Source: JAMXLO01 sp035569235 (GTDB lineage Bacteria; Pseudomonadota; Alphaproteobacteria; Acetobacterales; Acetobacteraceae). From it: 11,304 bases of DNA. This document shows, piece after piece, positions 1 through 6,802 of this stretch. Numbering within the stretch: position 1 is the stretch's first letter; every line of letters begins with the position of its first letter. A model generated the notes under the pieces. It saw only the letters and a list, made by a program, of their open reading frames with translations. It was not told the DNA's origin and did not search any database. Both the position numbers and the translations under genes were made by a program. Location of the stretch: positions 1 through 11,304 of the forward strand of contig DATMND010000373.1 of the NCBI GenBank assembly GCA_035569235.1. Reading direction: 5' to 3'.

Positions 1-1
1 C

Positions 2-628
2 CGCGACCTGGATTTTGCGCTGCTGAACGCGGGCCACGCAGCACTGAATCTGGCAGGATTTTCGGTGCTGCTGCTGGTGCCGTTCTATCTCAGCCGCTTC
101 GGCGGATTGTCGGCGCACGCGACCGGCCTGCTGCTCGCCGCATCGCCGGCCGGCACGGCGCTGGCTGCTCCGCTTGCCGCGCGGCTTGCATCCCGGATAC
201 CGCCGCGCCTGCTCGCGGTGATCGGGGCCGGCGCCATGGCGACGGGACAGGTCCTGATCGGCACCGCAGAGCCCGAACCGAACATCCCGGTGTTAGCCGG
301 GGCGATGCTGCTGCAGGGTTTCGGCGTCGGTCTGTTCCAGGTGGCGTACTTCGATATCGTCACAAACGCCATCCCGCGCGCTGACCGCGGTGTTGCCGGA
401 AGCCTTGTGATGATGACGCGAACGATCGGCACTGTGACCGGCGCGACGCTGCTGATGCTGGTTTTCCAGACCCTCCAGGGCCGTTCGCTGGCCGTTGGCG
501 GCGGGGCGGCGGGCGCGTTTCTCGACGGTTTCGCCGGGACGTTCCGCCTCGCCGCCCTTCTGCCGGCCGGAGTGGTCCTGCTCGGCGTCGCACGCGGCTG
601 GGCGCGTCTGTCGCGGCCTCGTGGTTGA
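2..628 (+). CDS. MFS transporter, C-terminal half (cut by window start)
   Basis: Reading frame 2 is open from the first bases of the window to the TGA at 626-628, so this is the end of a longer gene and not a gene starting at the internal GTG at 65. The 208 visible residues contain about six hydrophobic spans separated by short basic loops. One example is the loop rich in Arg after the second span (LAARLASRIPPR). Another is the segment PRADRGVAGS before a TRTIGTVTGA helix. This order and spacing match the second half of drug:proton antiporters of the DHA2 (EmrB/QacA) type in the major facilitator superfamily, inner-membrane proteins that export small molecules. The substrate cannot be read from the sequence. 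The stop lies 54 bases before the antitoxin gene, on the same strand. The family call is fairly secure; the subfamily is an inference from loop style. Confidence 0.85.
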   Translation, partial: RDLDFALLNAGHAALNLAGFSVLLLVPFYLSRFGGLSAHATGLLLAASPAGTALAAPLAARLASRIPPRLLAVIGAGAMATGQVLIGTAEPEPNIPVLAGAMLLQGFGVGLFQVAYFDIVTNAIPRADRGVAGSLVMMTRTIGTVTGATLLMLVFQTLQGRSLAVGGGAAGAFLDGFAGTFRLAALLPAGVVLLGVARGWARLSRPRG

Positions 629-682
629 TGAACAGTCCGCGAGATCGCAGATCAGTCCTGAGTTAGCCAAGGGCAGTTAGTC

Positions 683-931
683 ATGAAGACCGTCAACGAG
701 CACGAGGCGAAGAGCACCCTGTCCGCGCTCCTTGCAGAGGTGGAGCATGGCGAGGAGGTCACGATCGCCCGCAACGGCCAGCCGATCGCGAAGCTTGTTC
801 GCATAACGAAGCCGCAAGCTCGCAGTCCCGGGGTCCTGCATACTGCGCCGGGTTGGCAGGACTTTGTCTACGATCCGGCTCTGTTCGCACCACTCGCTGA
901 TGCCGAATTGGCCGAAGAAGGCTGGGAGTGA
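683..931 (+). CDS. Phd/YefM-family antitoxin
   Basis: This 82-residue protein starts MKTVNEHEAKSTLSALLAEV and continues with GEEVTIARNGQPIAKLV. That is the classic Phd/YefM fold: an N-terminal DNA-binding domain in which the strand containing NGxPIAKLV follows the first helices. The acidic C-terminus (residues about 60-82) is the part that in this family wraps around the toxin. An AAGGG ribosome-binding site at 669-673 lies nine bases before the ATG, which supports the start. The stop TGA overlaps the GTG of the next gene (GTGA, 928-931), the coupling typical of toxin-antitoxin operons. Antitoxins of this family neutralise the partner toxin and repress their own promoter. Here the antitoxin appears intact while the partner toxin is interrupted. 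Either it is a leftover, or it still protects against a related toxin elsewhere; the sequence does not decide between these. Confidence 0.87.
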   Translation: MKTVNEHEAKSTLSALLAEVEHGEEVTIARNGQPIAKLVRITKPQARSPGVLHTAPGWQDFVYDPALFAPLADAELAEEGWE

Positions 932-1320
932 CCACGGGTGATCTCGCCGATGCCTGTGCGCTGATTGTCTTCCTCGCCGCCGAGGACCCTGAGCGCCAGA
1001 TGCCGAATGCGGCACCGTTCATGCGCGGTGGCGACGTGTAGGTCTCGCCGATCACAGTGTGGGAGATTACCCGCAAGGTCGCACAGGGCAAGCTGCCTGC
1101 CGTCTTGGGGGATTTTCCCTCGCTGAGCCTGCTGTTGCGGGCACAGGGTTTCACAGCGCGACCGCTTGCCTGGAATGAGGCAGAGCAAGCCAACCGCCTA
1201 CCGCCGCTGCACAAGGACCCGTTGGACCGCATGCTGATCTCCACTGCGATCCGCCATGACCTGACGATCATCACCGATGATGCGGTTTTCGCGCAGCATG
1301 GGGTTTGGACGATCTGGTAA
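928..1320 (+). pseudogene. PIN-domain toxin (VapC-like) interrupted by an in-frame TAG
   Basis: Translation from the GTG at 928 gives a complete PIN-domain toxin of about 130 codons, except that codon 38 (1039-1041) is TAG. The N-terminal acidic block is present (LADACALI, Asp of the active site). After the stop the frame continues with VSPITVWEI, then HKDPLDRMLISTA and LTIITDDAVF, which carry the remaining acidic residues of a PIN ribonuclease. The usual residue at the interrupted place in relatives is Tyr (VYVSPIT), so one base change from TAC or TAT to TAG explains it. There is no other frameshift. The start overlaps the Phd-type antitoxin stop by four bases. A restart at the GTG at 1057 would lack the first catalytic Asp and is unlikely to give active toxin. 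A sequencing error or stop read-through are alternatives. The gene ends nine bases from the convergent vapC stop. Confidence 0.83.
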
Positions 1321-1329
1321 AGCTGCGTC

Positions 1330-1737
1330 TCATGCGGACGCTGCCACCGCCGGCTGGATATCTGTCTCGGCGAAGTCGTTGCCTTTGTATAGCAATGGCA
1401 GATTCCGCACCTTCGCCAAGGCGTACGAGAACACATCGCCGAAATTCAGCCGGGCCGGATGGCCGCTGCCCTTGCCGAAGGCGATGAAGGCGCCGTAAGC
1501 CGCGTGCATGTCGGCCACGCCAGGAGGGACAATCTCGAACATGGGGAGATTGAGGATATCCTCCACGAAAACCACGGCACGGGCCCCTCGCCGCCCATGG
1601 ACGACCATCTTGACCTCGATGACCGAGACGGTGCTGATCAGTGCCTTACCCACACGCTGAATGGCGTTCCGGAACGCCGCACGCTCCGGTTCATTCAGTA
1701 TGATAGCAACGATCGCCGAGGTATCCACCGCGATCAT
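1330..1737 (-). CDS. vapC: VapC-family PIN-domain ribonuclease toxin
   Basis: This is a 135-residue PIN-domain protein, the normal length for VapC. It starts MIAVDTSAIVAIILNEPE and carries the acidic active-site set: Asp5, Glu41 (SVIEV), Asp101 (LNFGDVFSYALAK) and Asp121/Asp126 (KGNDFAETDI). VapC toxins are Mg-dependent endoribonucleases that cleave tRNA or rRNA and arrest growth when the antitoxin is lost. I chose the ATG at 1737. It sits directly at the conserved MIAVDTS motif and overlaps the stop of the upstream gene as ATGA, so translation is probably coupled; eight further in-frame codons upstream (MGRVRPAE) fall inside that gene. No disabling change is visible, unlike the two other toxin genes in this window. 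The upstream partner is not a standard-size antitoxin (see 1734-2360). The family assignment is secure; the RNA target is unknown. Confidence 0.92.
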   Translation of the reverse strand: MIAVDTSAIVAIILNEPERAAFRNAIQRVGKALISTVSVIEVKMVVHGRRGARAVVFVEDILNLPMFEIVPPGVADMHAAYGAFIAFGKGSGHPARLNFGDVFSYALAKVRNLPLLYKGNDFAETDIQPAVAASA

Positions 1738-2360
1738 CTCGGCAGGCCGTACTCGTCCCAATCAAGGGGATCCGACGGTGCCGGCAGGTCAGGAACTCGG
1801 TCGAGCTGATCCAAAATCGCGTCCATCCGGCGCCACGCATCCTGGCCGCCAGCGGACTGCGGACGTACCTGCCGATCCGCCGCAGGATTTACAGCGGGCG
1901 CGCTCGTTTGCGTCCAGTTGGGTGGCGCAATGACGGGTGCGGGAGCCCTGTCACTCATGCCGCCGGCACCACAGGGTGGCGGCATGGGCCGAAATGGTGG
2001 GAGTGCGCCGAGGTCGATGCCGAGTTCCTCAAGGGTCGTATACCAAACAGGATAGCGTAAATGCCCGGACTTTCCCCAGATGTTCGGCAGGTTACACTCG
2101 ATGTATTCGCTGATCTTTATCAGCCAGCGATCATGCCGCTCGGGCGACTGGACCACATCGGAAATGCGGCCGATCAGGAACGCCGCGCCGTGCGGTGCAG
2201 TCGGCGCCCCGAAGTCGGCGTTGTGCCGATTCTGCGTGCAGACGAGATATTCGCACTGACGCGCGCGTTCCGCATCCAGACGCCAGTCACGTGAACCCCC
2301 ATCGCCCAGAATCCACTCAAGCGGCCTTGCCGTAAGGGTCACGAGGGCGGCGTGAGGCAT
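1734..2360 (-). CDS. Uncharacterised two-part protein coupled to vapC; putative atypical antitoxin
   Basis: This is a roughly 208-residue protein whose TGA overlaps the vapC ATG. Residues 1 to about 125 form a compact domain with ARPLEWILGDGGSRDW, EYLVCTQNRHNADFGAP, PHGAAFLIGRISDV, RWLIKISEYIE and YTTLEELGID. I recall this arrangement from unnamed alphaproteobacterial proteins, but no function is known to me. A linker rich in Pro, Ala and Gln (about 126-173) follows. The last 35 residues run DAWRRMDAILDQLDRV to DPLDWDEYGLPR: a short amphipathic helix and an acidic tail ending in WDExGLPR, resembling the toxin-binding end of small antitoxins. The position upstream of vapC and the ATGA overlap fit an antitoxin role, which is an inference. 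The in-frame TTG at 2393 would add 11 residues, but it lies within the putative -10 box, so I chose the ATG at 2360. It could instead be an unrelated gene fused to an antitoxin tail. Confidence 0.78.
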   Translation of the reverse strand: MPHAALVTLTARPLEWILGDGGSRDWRLDAERARQCEYLVCTQNRHNADFGAPTAPHGAAFLIGRISDVVQSPERHDRWLIKISEYIECNLPNIWGKSGHLRYPVWYTTLEELGIDLGALPPFRPMPPPCGAGGMSDRAPAPVIAPPNWTQTSAPAVNPAADRQVRPQSAGGQDAWRRMDAILDQLDRVPDLPAPSDPLDWDEYGLPR

Positions 2361-2392
2361 TCGTGCAATCCATGAATTGCTGCGACCGAACA

Positions 2393-2420
2393 ACTATCAG
2401 AAATCTTGAGATGTTGTCAA
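2393..2420 (-). promoter_or_regulatory. Sigma70-type promoter for the vapC operon
   Basis: On the minus strand a perfect TTGACA (2420-2415) is followed after 16 bases by GATAGT (2398-2393; 4 of 6 matches to TATAAT). Transcription would begin near 2387, giving a leader of about 27 bases to the ATG at 2360. This is the strongest promoter-like match I noticed in the window, and it sits exactly where the two-gene operon needs one. It also argues against the upstream TTG at 2393 as a start. Confidence 0.55.
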
Positions 2421-2450
2421 CCAAAATAGCCGGATGTTATCAGCCAAGTT
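2410..2450. repeat. 18-bp imperfect direct repeat, candidate operator
   Basis: GATGTTGTCAACCAAAAT at 2410-2427 and GATGTTATCAGCCAAGTT at 2433-2450 match at 14 of 18 positions. Their starts are 23 bp apart, close to two helical turns. The first copy covers the -35 hexamer of the promoter at 2393-2420. Toxin-antitoxin operons are usually autoregulated by the complex binding such repeats, so an operator is a reasonable inference, not a demonstrated one. Confidence 0.4.
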
Positions 2451-2465
2451 CAGCATGTCCTGACG

Positions 2466-4463
2466 TCACACATCCACCTCTTCCACCGTCCTTGCCCGCT
2501 CCTGGATGAACGCGAACCGCAGCTCCGGCCGCCGTCCCATCAAACTTTCCACCAGAACATTCGTCTTGGCCCGGTCCTCCGCCAGCGCCACCACCTTCAG
2601 CAGCGTCCGCTTCGCCGGGTCCATCGTGGTCTCCTTGAGCTGCGACGGAGGCATCTCCCCCAAGCCCTTGAATCGGCTCACCTCAACCTTCGCGCCCGCC
2701 TTGAATTCTTGCTTCGTCTTCGTCTCGCGATCCGCGTCGTTCATCGCGTAGACCGACTTCGCGCCCTGGGTCAGGCGATACAGCGGCGGCTGCGCCAGGT
2801 AGATGTGCCCATGCCGAACCAGTTCCGGCAACTCGCGGTAGAAGAAGGTGATCAGCAGTGACGCGATATGCGCGCCGTCAACATCCGCGTCCGTCATGAT
2901 GATCACGCGGCCGTAACGCAGCTTCGTACGATCGAACCGGTCGCCGACGCCGCAGCCAAGCGCCTCGATCAGGTCCTTCAGCTCCTGGTTCTGCCGCAGC
3001 TTGTCGGCCGATGCGCTCGCCACGTTGAGGATCTTGCCCCGCAACGGCAGCACCGCCTGGGTTTCCCGGTTGCGCGCCTGCTTGGCCGAGCCGCCGGCGG
3101 AATCGCCCTCCACCAGGAAAATCTCGGTTTCCGCGGCATTTTCCCGCGTGCAGTCGGTGAGCTTGCCGGGCAGCCGCAGCCGCCGCGTCGCGGATTTCCG
3201 GGAAATGTCCTTGCTTTCCCGCCGCCGCAGCCGCTCCTCGGCCCGGTCGATAACGAAGGCCAGCAGGTTGTCGGCCTGCGCGGGGTCGCCGGCCAGCCAG
3301 TGGTCGAAGCGGTCGCGCAGCGCGGTCTCGACCAGGCGCGCCGCCTCGTTGCTGGTGAGCTTCTCCTTGGTCTGGCCCTGGAACTGCGGATCGCGCAGGA
3401 ACACCGAGAGCTTGGCCGCCATCGGGCCCAGCAGGTCCTCGGCCACCACCTGCGCGGCCCGCCGATTCCCCTTCTGCTCGCCCCAGGCACGCAGGCCCTT
3501 CACCAGCGCGGCACGGAAGCCCGCCTCGTGCGTGCCGCCCTGCGTGGTGGGTATCGTGTTGCAGTAGGAGTGCAGAAACCCCTCGCCCTCCTCCAACCAT
3601 GCAGCGGCCCATTCCAACCGGCCGGCGGCCTCGCCATCGGGGCTTGCCGGGAGGTCGCCCTCGCCGGTCCATAGCTGCGGCAGGACGCGCGGGGTCTCGC
3701 CGATCTCTGCCTCCAGGCTGTCGCGCAGCCCGCCCGGGAAATGCAGCACCGCCTCGGCCGGTGTGTCGTCCTTTGCGCCGCGCAACAGGGACGGATCGCA
3801 CGCCCAGCGGATCTGCACGCCGCGGAACAGGTATGCCTTGGAGCGGCAGAGCCGGTAGAGCCGCGCCGGGCTGAAGCCGACGCCGCCGAACACCTTCGGA
3901 TCCGGCTTGAAACGGATCGAGGTGCCCCGCCGGTTGTGGACCGGCCCGGCGTTGATCAGCTTCGTCGTAGGCTTGCCGCGGGCGTAGCTCTGCTTCCACA
4001 GCACGCGATCACGGGCGACCTCCACCTCCATGGCCTCGGACAGCGCGTTGACCACCGAGCTGCCGACGCCATGCAGGCCGCCCGAGGTGGAGTAGGCCTT
4101 GCCCCCGAACTTGCCGCCCGAATGCAGCGTGGTCATGATCACTTCCAACGCACTGAGATGCTTGAATTTCGGATGCGGGTCCACCGGAATGCCACGGCCA
4201 TTATCGCGCACCGTCAGCCAGTTGCCCGATTCCAGGGTCACCTCGATGAAGCCCGCATGCCCGGCCACCGCCTCGTCCATCGCGTTGTCGAGCATTTCCG
4301 CAGCCAGATGATGCAGCGCCGTCTCGTCGGTGCCGCCGATATACATGCCGGGCCGGCGGCGAACAGGTTCCAGCCCTTCCAGGACCTCGATATCCTTGGC
4401 GGAGTAGCCGTCCGCGCCGTTGCGCCCACTCTTGTTTTGGCGCGCGTCGAATAGGTCGTTCAT
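2466..4463 (-). CDS. parE: DNA topoisomerase IV subunit B
   Basis: This 665-residue type IIA topoisomerase ATPase subunit pairs with ParC to decatenate chromosomes after replication. The GHKL ATPase domain comes first: HHLAAEMLDN with the general-base Glu56 and Mg-binding Asn60, DNGRGIP at 87-93, GGLHGVGSS at 128-136, and the QTK loop with Lys366 at the end of the transducer domain. The TOPRIM domain follows, with EGDSAGGS at 452-459 and the metal-binding DADVDGAH at 525-532. The C-terminus ends EERARTVEEVDV. The length (about 630-690 in ParE, about 800 in typical GyrB) and the early RRRPGMYIGGT favour ParE over GyrB. parC is not in the window. A weak promoter candidate lies upstream on the minus strand: TTGCTC at 4518-4513, 18 bases, TAGGGT at 4494-4489. 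The start at 4463 has only a modest ribosome-binding site. The gene looks fully intact. Confidence 0.97.
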   Translation of the reverse strand: MNDLFDARQNKSGRNGADGYSAKDIEVLEGLEPVRRRPGMYIGGTDETALHHLAAEMLDNAMDEAVAGHAGFIEVTLESGNWLTVRDNGRGIPVDPHPKFKHLSALEVIMTTLHSGGKFGGKAYSTSGGLHGVGSSVVNALSEAMEVEVARDRVLWKQSYARGKPTTKLINAGPVHNRRGTSIRFKPDPKVFGGVGFSPARLYRLCRSKAYLFRGVQIRWACDPSLLRGAKDDTPAEAVLHFPGGLRDSLEAEIGETPRVLPQLWTGEGDLPASPDGEAAGRLEWAAAWLEEGEGFLHSYCNTIPTTQGGTHEAGFRAALVKGLRAWGEQKGNRRAAQVVAEDLLGPMAAKLSVFLRDPQFQGQTKEKLTSNEAARLVETALRDRFDHWLAGDPAQADNLLAFVIDRAEERLRRRESKDISRKSATRRLRLPGKLTDCTRENAAETEIFLVEGDSAGGSAKQARNRETQAVLPLRGKILNVASASADKLRQNQELKDLIEALGCGVGDRFDRTKLRYGRVIIMTDADVDGAHIASLLITFFYRELPELVRHGHIYLAQPPLYRLTQGAKSVYAMNDADRETKTKQEFKAGAKVEVSRFKGLGEMPPSQLKETTMDPAKRTLLKVVALAEDRAKTNVLVESLMGRRPELRFAFIQERARTVEEVDV

Positions 4464-4793
4464 GCTGTGTTCTCAAACTCCAGACCGCACCCTAGCCGGA
4501 CGAAGGGAGTCCGAGCAACCGGTGCTTGGCAGTCCGGATGGGTGGAACTGAAGGGGGACGACAGCGCACTGTAGTATTGGCGTGCGGCCGCCAATCGCAA
4601 TGAAAGCCGGGTCAAATCCCAGGATCGATGCGCGCCCTCGCGTCCGCGCGAGCACCCGCGCACGCCGGAATCTTCGCCGCGCGGTGTCGTGCCGGGCGCT
4701 CTGTTGACTCTCCAACTGTGTTCTCACCGTCATGGCCATCTCTCCGGTCTGCCGTTCCCCCGTCATAGCGGGCGAAGCATGTCCGGGCGAACC
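4464..4793. other. Non-coding stretch upstream of parE, no recognisable gene
   Basis: This is the first part of the gap between parE and the divergent esterase gene. Open frames exist on both strands but none gives a protein I recognise, and they run through each other without conserved motifs. A six-base inverted repeat (CTCGCG, four-base loop, CGCGAG; 4637-4652) has no T-tract. The 11-mer CTGTGTTCTCA occurs at 4465-4475, beside the parE start, and again at 4716-4726. The stretch presumably contains the parE promoter. The rest may be debris of the same mobile element as the recombinase remnant that follows. Confidence 0.5.
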
Positions 4794-5002
4794 ATGGGCG
4801 CCGTGGCGAACCGGGCTACGGCAGGTGCCTGCGCGTCCACTGTGTTGCCGATCGTGCGACAGATCGAGGCGGCCGCGGCGACAACCCACCGGCGATTGCA
4901 GCCGCCCGCAACGCCCCGGGCATCCGCACCTTGCGTGGCGGGGCTTGGCACGACGGCACGGTGCGAAATCTGTTGGCGGGCTCCAATACGGCTCGATCAT
5001 AA
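4794..5002 (+). pseudogene. Serine recombinase (resolvase family), frameshifted C-terminal remnant
   Basis: Two adjoining frames together encode the C-terminal end of a small serine recombinase. In the first frame (4794-4892) the translation reads TVLPIVRQIEAAAATTHR. In the second (4892-5002) it reads AIAAARNAPGIRT, then LRGGAWHDGTVRNLLAG, ending at TAA 5000-5002. This matches, from memory of the family, the region VLPIIRxIxAxGATSxRAIAxALNARGIRTxRGGxWHxxTVRNLL, which holds the C-terminal helix-turn-helix that reads the recombination site. Losing one G in the run at about 4890-4892 (CACCGGG to CACCGG) is enough to explain the frame change. The catalytic N-terminal domain with its active-site Ser is not visible upstream, so the gene is truncated as well as frameshifted and cannot be active. 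It marks past insertion of a transposon or integrative element between parE and the esterase gene. The frame join was worked out by eye. Confidence 0.72.
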
Positions 5003-5197
5003 GCCCTGCTGCCGGGACCGAGGCGCGGTTCACACGGATTGTTGCTTAGGCGTTCTGTCCCGCACAACCATCTGTGAGGTGCTAGACCGCAATGACCATG
5101 GCGCAGCCGCGCTCTCGCCCAGTGCACAGAACCTTCCCCATCCGCTCTGCAACGGCAGGCGGCGCGGATTTCAACGACTTCAAGCAGGATTTCAGCC

Positions 5198-6700
5198 ATG
5201 TCCCAGACCACATCCCTCCCCGCGTTCAGCGGCATCGTCGCATTCGGCGACAGCCTGTCCGACGCCGGCAACCTTTCGATCACCACCACGGCCACGTTTT
5301 CCACCGAACCGGTGTCACCGCCCTATTTTCAGGAAAACTATGGTCTGATCAGCGGCAACGTCTTCAGCAACGGGCCGACCTGGGTGCAGAACCTCTCCAT
5401 CGCGCTTGGCCTCGGGACGCTCAAGCCGAGCCTGATCGGGGGTACGGACTTCGCCTTTGGCGGCGCCGAAACCGGGACAACGCCGCAGAACGCGGGCGAC
5501 CCGCAGATCCAGACGGTCTCGCTGCCGGCGCAATTCACACAGTTCCAAGCGGCTGTGCCGAACGCATCCGCGACCGCGCTCTACACGCTGTCGATCGGGT
5601 CGAACGACGTGCTCGATATTCTCGCCAATCCCGGCCTGACCACGCAGCAGCAGACCACCGACGTGAACGACGCCGTCGCCAACGAGATTTCCTTTGTAAA
5701 GCAGCTCGCCGCGGATGGCGCGATGAACCTGCTGGTGCTCGATGTGCCCGATCTTGGCAAGACGCCGGACGTCACCCAAGGGCTGGTCAACGGCAGTAAC
5801 ACGCCCTCGGCCGCGCTCACCGCCGAGGCCTCGCAGCTTGCCAGAGAGTACAACACAGCTCTCACCAGCCAGCTCGCCACCATTCCGGTGATCAACGTGC
5901 ATGTCGTCGACGCCTTCCAGATGCTCAACAATGCTGTCGCCGATCCGGCGGCCTTTGGGCTGACGAATGTCACCTCACCGGTGTGGAGCGGCAACTTTAC
6001 CAGCGCCAGCAGCGGCACGCTCGCGGCTACGGGCGCCGCCGCGCAGGACCAATTCCTGTTCTGGGATCATCTGCATCCGACCGAGACCGGCCATCAGGCA
6101 ATCGCCGACGCGGCAGAGCAGCAACTTAGCGGTATGCCTCCACTGGTCATCGGAGATGTCACGACGGGCCAGCCAGTGACGGCATTTGGGCAGCCCTACA
6201 CTGGCCCGGTCAGCGATCTGCAGCAGCAATACATCAACGTCACCACCGACAACCTGAATATCATCGCCACGACACCCAATTGGTTTATCCACAGTGGCGG
6301 CGGCGAAGATGCCATCGCGGCGAGCAGCGGTACAAACGTACTCGACGGTGGCACCAGTTCGAACTTCCTGACCGGCGGCAGCGGGGCAGACACCTTCTTC
6401 GTGGATGATCGCGGTCCAACGGCTGATCTTTGGAGCACCGTCGTTGGCTTCCACGCCGGCGATGCTGCAACGATCTGGGGCGTCACTCCGCAGGACTTCG
6501 GCGTCGCTTTTGCCGATGGACAGGGGGCGGCGGGTTTCACTGGCTTGACGTTGCATGCCACGGCAACCGGCAAGCCGACGGCATCGCTGACACTGGCCGG
6601 CTTCACCCAGGCTGACATGACCAGCGGCCGGCTATCTGTCAGCTTCGGCACGGATTCCGCCAGTGGCAGCGCGTTCATGTTTGTGCACGCGAACAGTTGA
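5198..6700 (+). CDS. GDSL/SGNH esterase-lipase with RTX-like C-terminal secretion tail
   Basis: This 500-residue enzyme has an N-terminal SGNH hydrolase domain (about 10-312). Block I is VAFGDSLSDAGN with nucleophile Ser19. Oxyanion-hole residues are the Gly of FAFGGAETG (about 88-89) and Asn136 of SIGSNDVLD. Asp290 and His293 of FWDHLHPTETGH complete the triad. Such enzymes hydrolyse ester bonds of lipids or acylated sugars; the substrate is unknown. There is no N-terminal signal peptide. Residues about 345-500 form a separate tail: GGGEDAIAASSGTNVLDGG and FLTGGSGADTFFVDDRG are degenerate Ca-binding RTX repeats, followed by a beta-rich ending (GFHAGDAATIWG, FMFVHANS). I recall this tail from many alphaproteobacterial extracellular enzymes, so type I export is inferred. 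No ABC exporter is nearby. AGGA at 5186-5189, eight bases before the ATG, supports the start. No clear promoter or terminator was found. Confidence 0.9.
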   Translation: MSQTTSLPAFSGIVAFGDSLSDAGNLSITTTATFSTEPVSPPYFQENYGLISGNVFSNGPTWVQNLSIALGLGTLKPSLIGGTDFAFGGAETGTTPQNAGDPQIQTVSLPAQFTQFQAAVPNASATALYTLSIGSNDVLDILANPGLTTQQQTTDVNDAVANEISFVKQLAADGAMNLLVLDVPDLGKTPDVTQGLVNGSNTPSAALTAEASQLAREYNTALTSQLATIPVINVHVVDAFQMLNNAVADPAAFGLTNVTSPVWSGNFTSASSGTLAATGAAAQDQFLFWDHLHPTETGHQAIADAAEQQLSGMPPLVIGDVTTGQPVTAFGQPYTGPVSDLQQQYINVTTDNLNIIATTPNWFIHSGGGEDAIAASSGTNVLDGGTSSNFLTGGSGADTFFVDDRGPTADLWSTVVGFHAGDAATIWGVTPQDFGVAFADGQGAAGFTGLTLHATATGKPTASLTLAGFTQADMTSGRLSVSFGTDSASGSAFMFVHANS

Positions 6701-6760
6701 CCATTGGCGGCAATCGCCCCAGCGCCATGCGCCTTCGCGGCGAACCGCAGTTGGCAGACG

Positions 6761-6802
6761 CTACGCCAGCTCGAAGACGACGTTGGTATCGAGAAGGATC
6801 AT
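6761..6802 (-). pseudogene. FitB/VapC-type PIN toxin, truncated to 13 codons
   Basis: The ATG at 6802 opens MILLDTNVVFELA and then meets TAG at 6761-6763. This is the signature N-terminus of FitB-type PIN toxins (MILLDTNVISEL), including the first catalytic Asp, and it overlaps the preceding antitoxin remnant as ATGA. Everything after is lost or scrambled. Another frame downstream (about 6760-6695) reads KAHGAGAIAANG, loosely like the RAHGATIATRN region near the family C-terminus, so an internal deletion is possible but weakly supported. The product cannot be a functional ribonuclease. Confidence 0.66.

Noticed and set aside
1737..1761. Upstream start (MGRVRPAE extension) for vapC
   Set aside because: It precedes the conserved MIAVDTS motif and lies inside the upstream gene; the ATGA-overlapping ATG at 1737 fits the family better.
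2868..4454. Long plus-strand open frames (268 and 237 codons) opposite parE
   Set aside because: They are antisense shadows of a highly conserved gene in GC-rich DNA. Their products are low-complexity Arg/Ala/Gly mixtures with no motif, and parE accounts for the region fully.
4637..4652. CTCGCG-TCCG-CGCGAG inverted repeat
   Set aside because: A short stem in GC-rich DNA without T-tract or promoter context; expected by chance.
4473..5033. 186-codon minus-strand frame upstream of parE
   Set aside because: It has no motifs, its composition is Arg/Ser/Cys-rich, and it runs opposite the recombinase remnant, which is a better explanation of part of the stretch.
5092..5799. 235-codon plus-strand frame overlapping the esterase start
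   Set aside because: It is out of frame with the SGNH motifs and Arg/Asp/Gln-rich, typical of a +1 shadow of the esterase gene.
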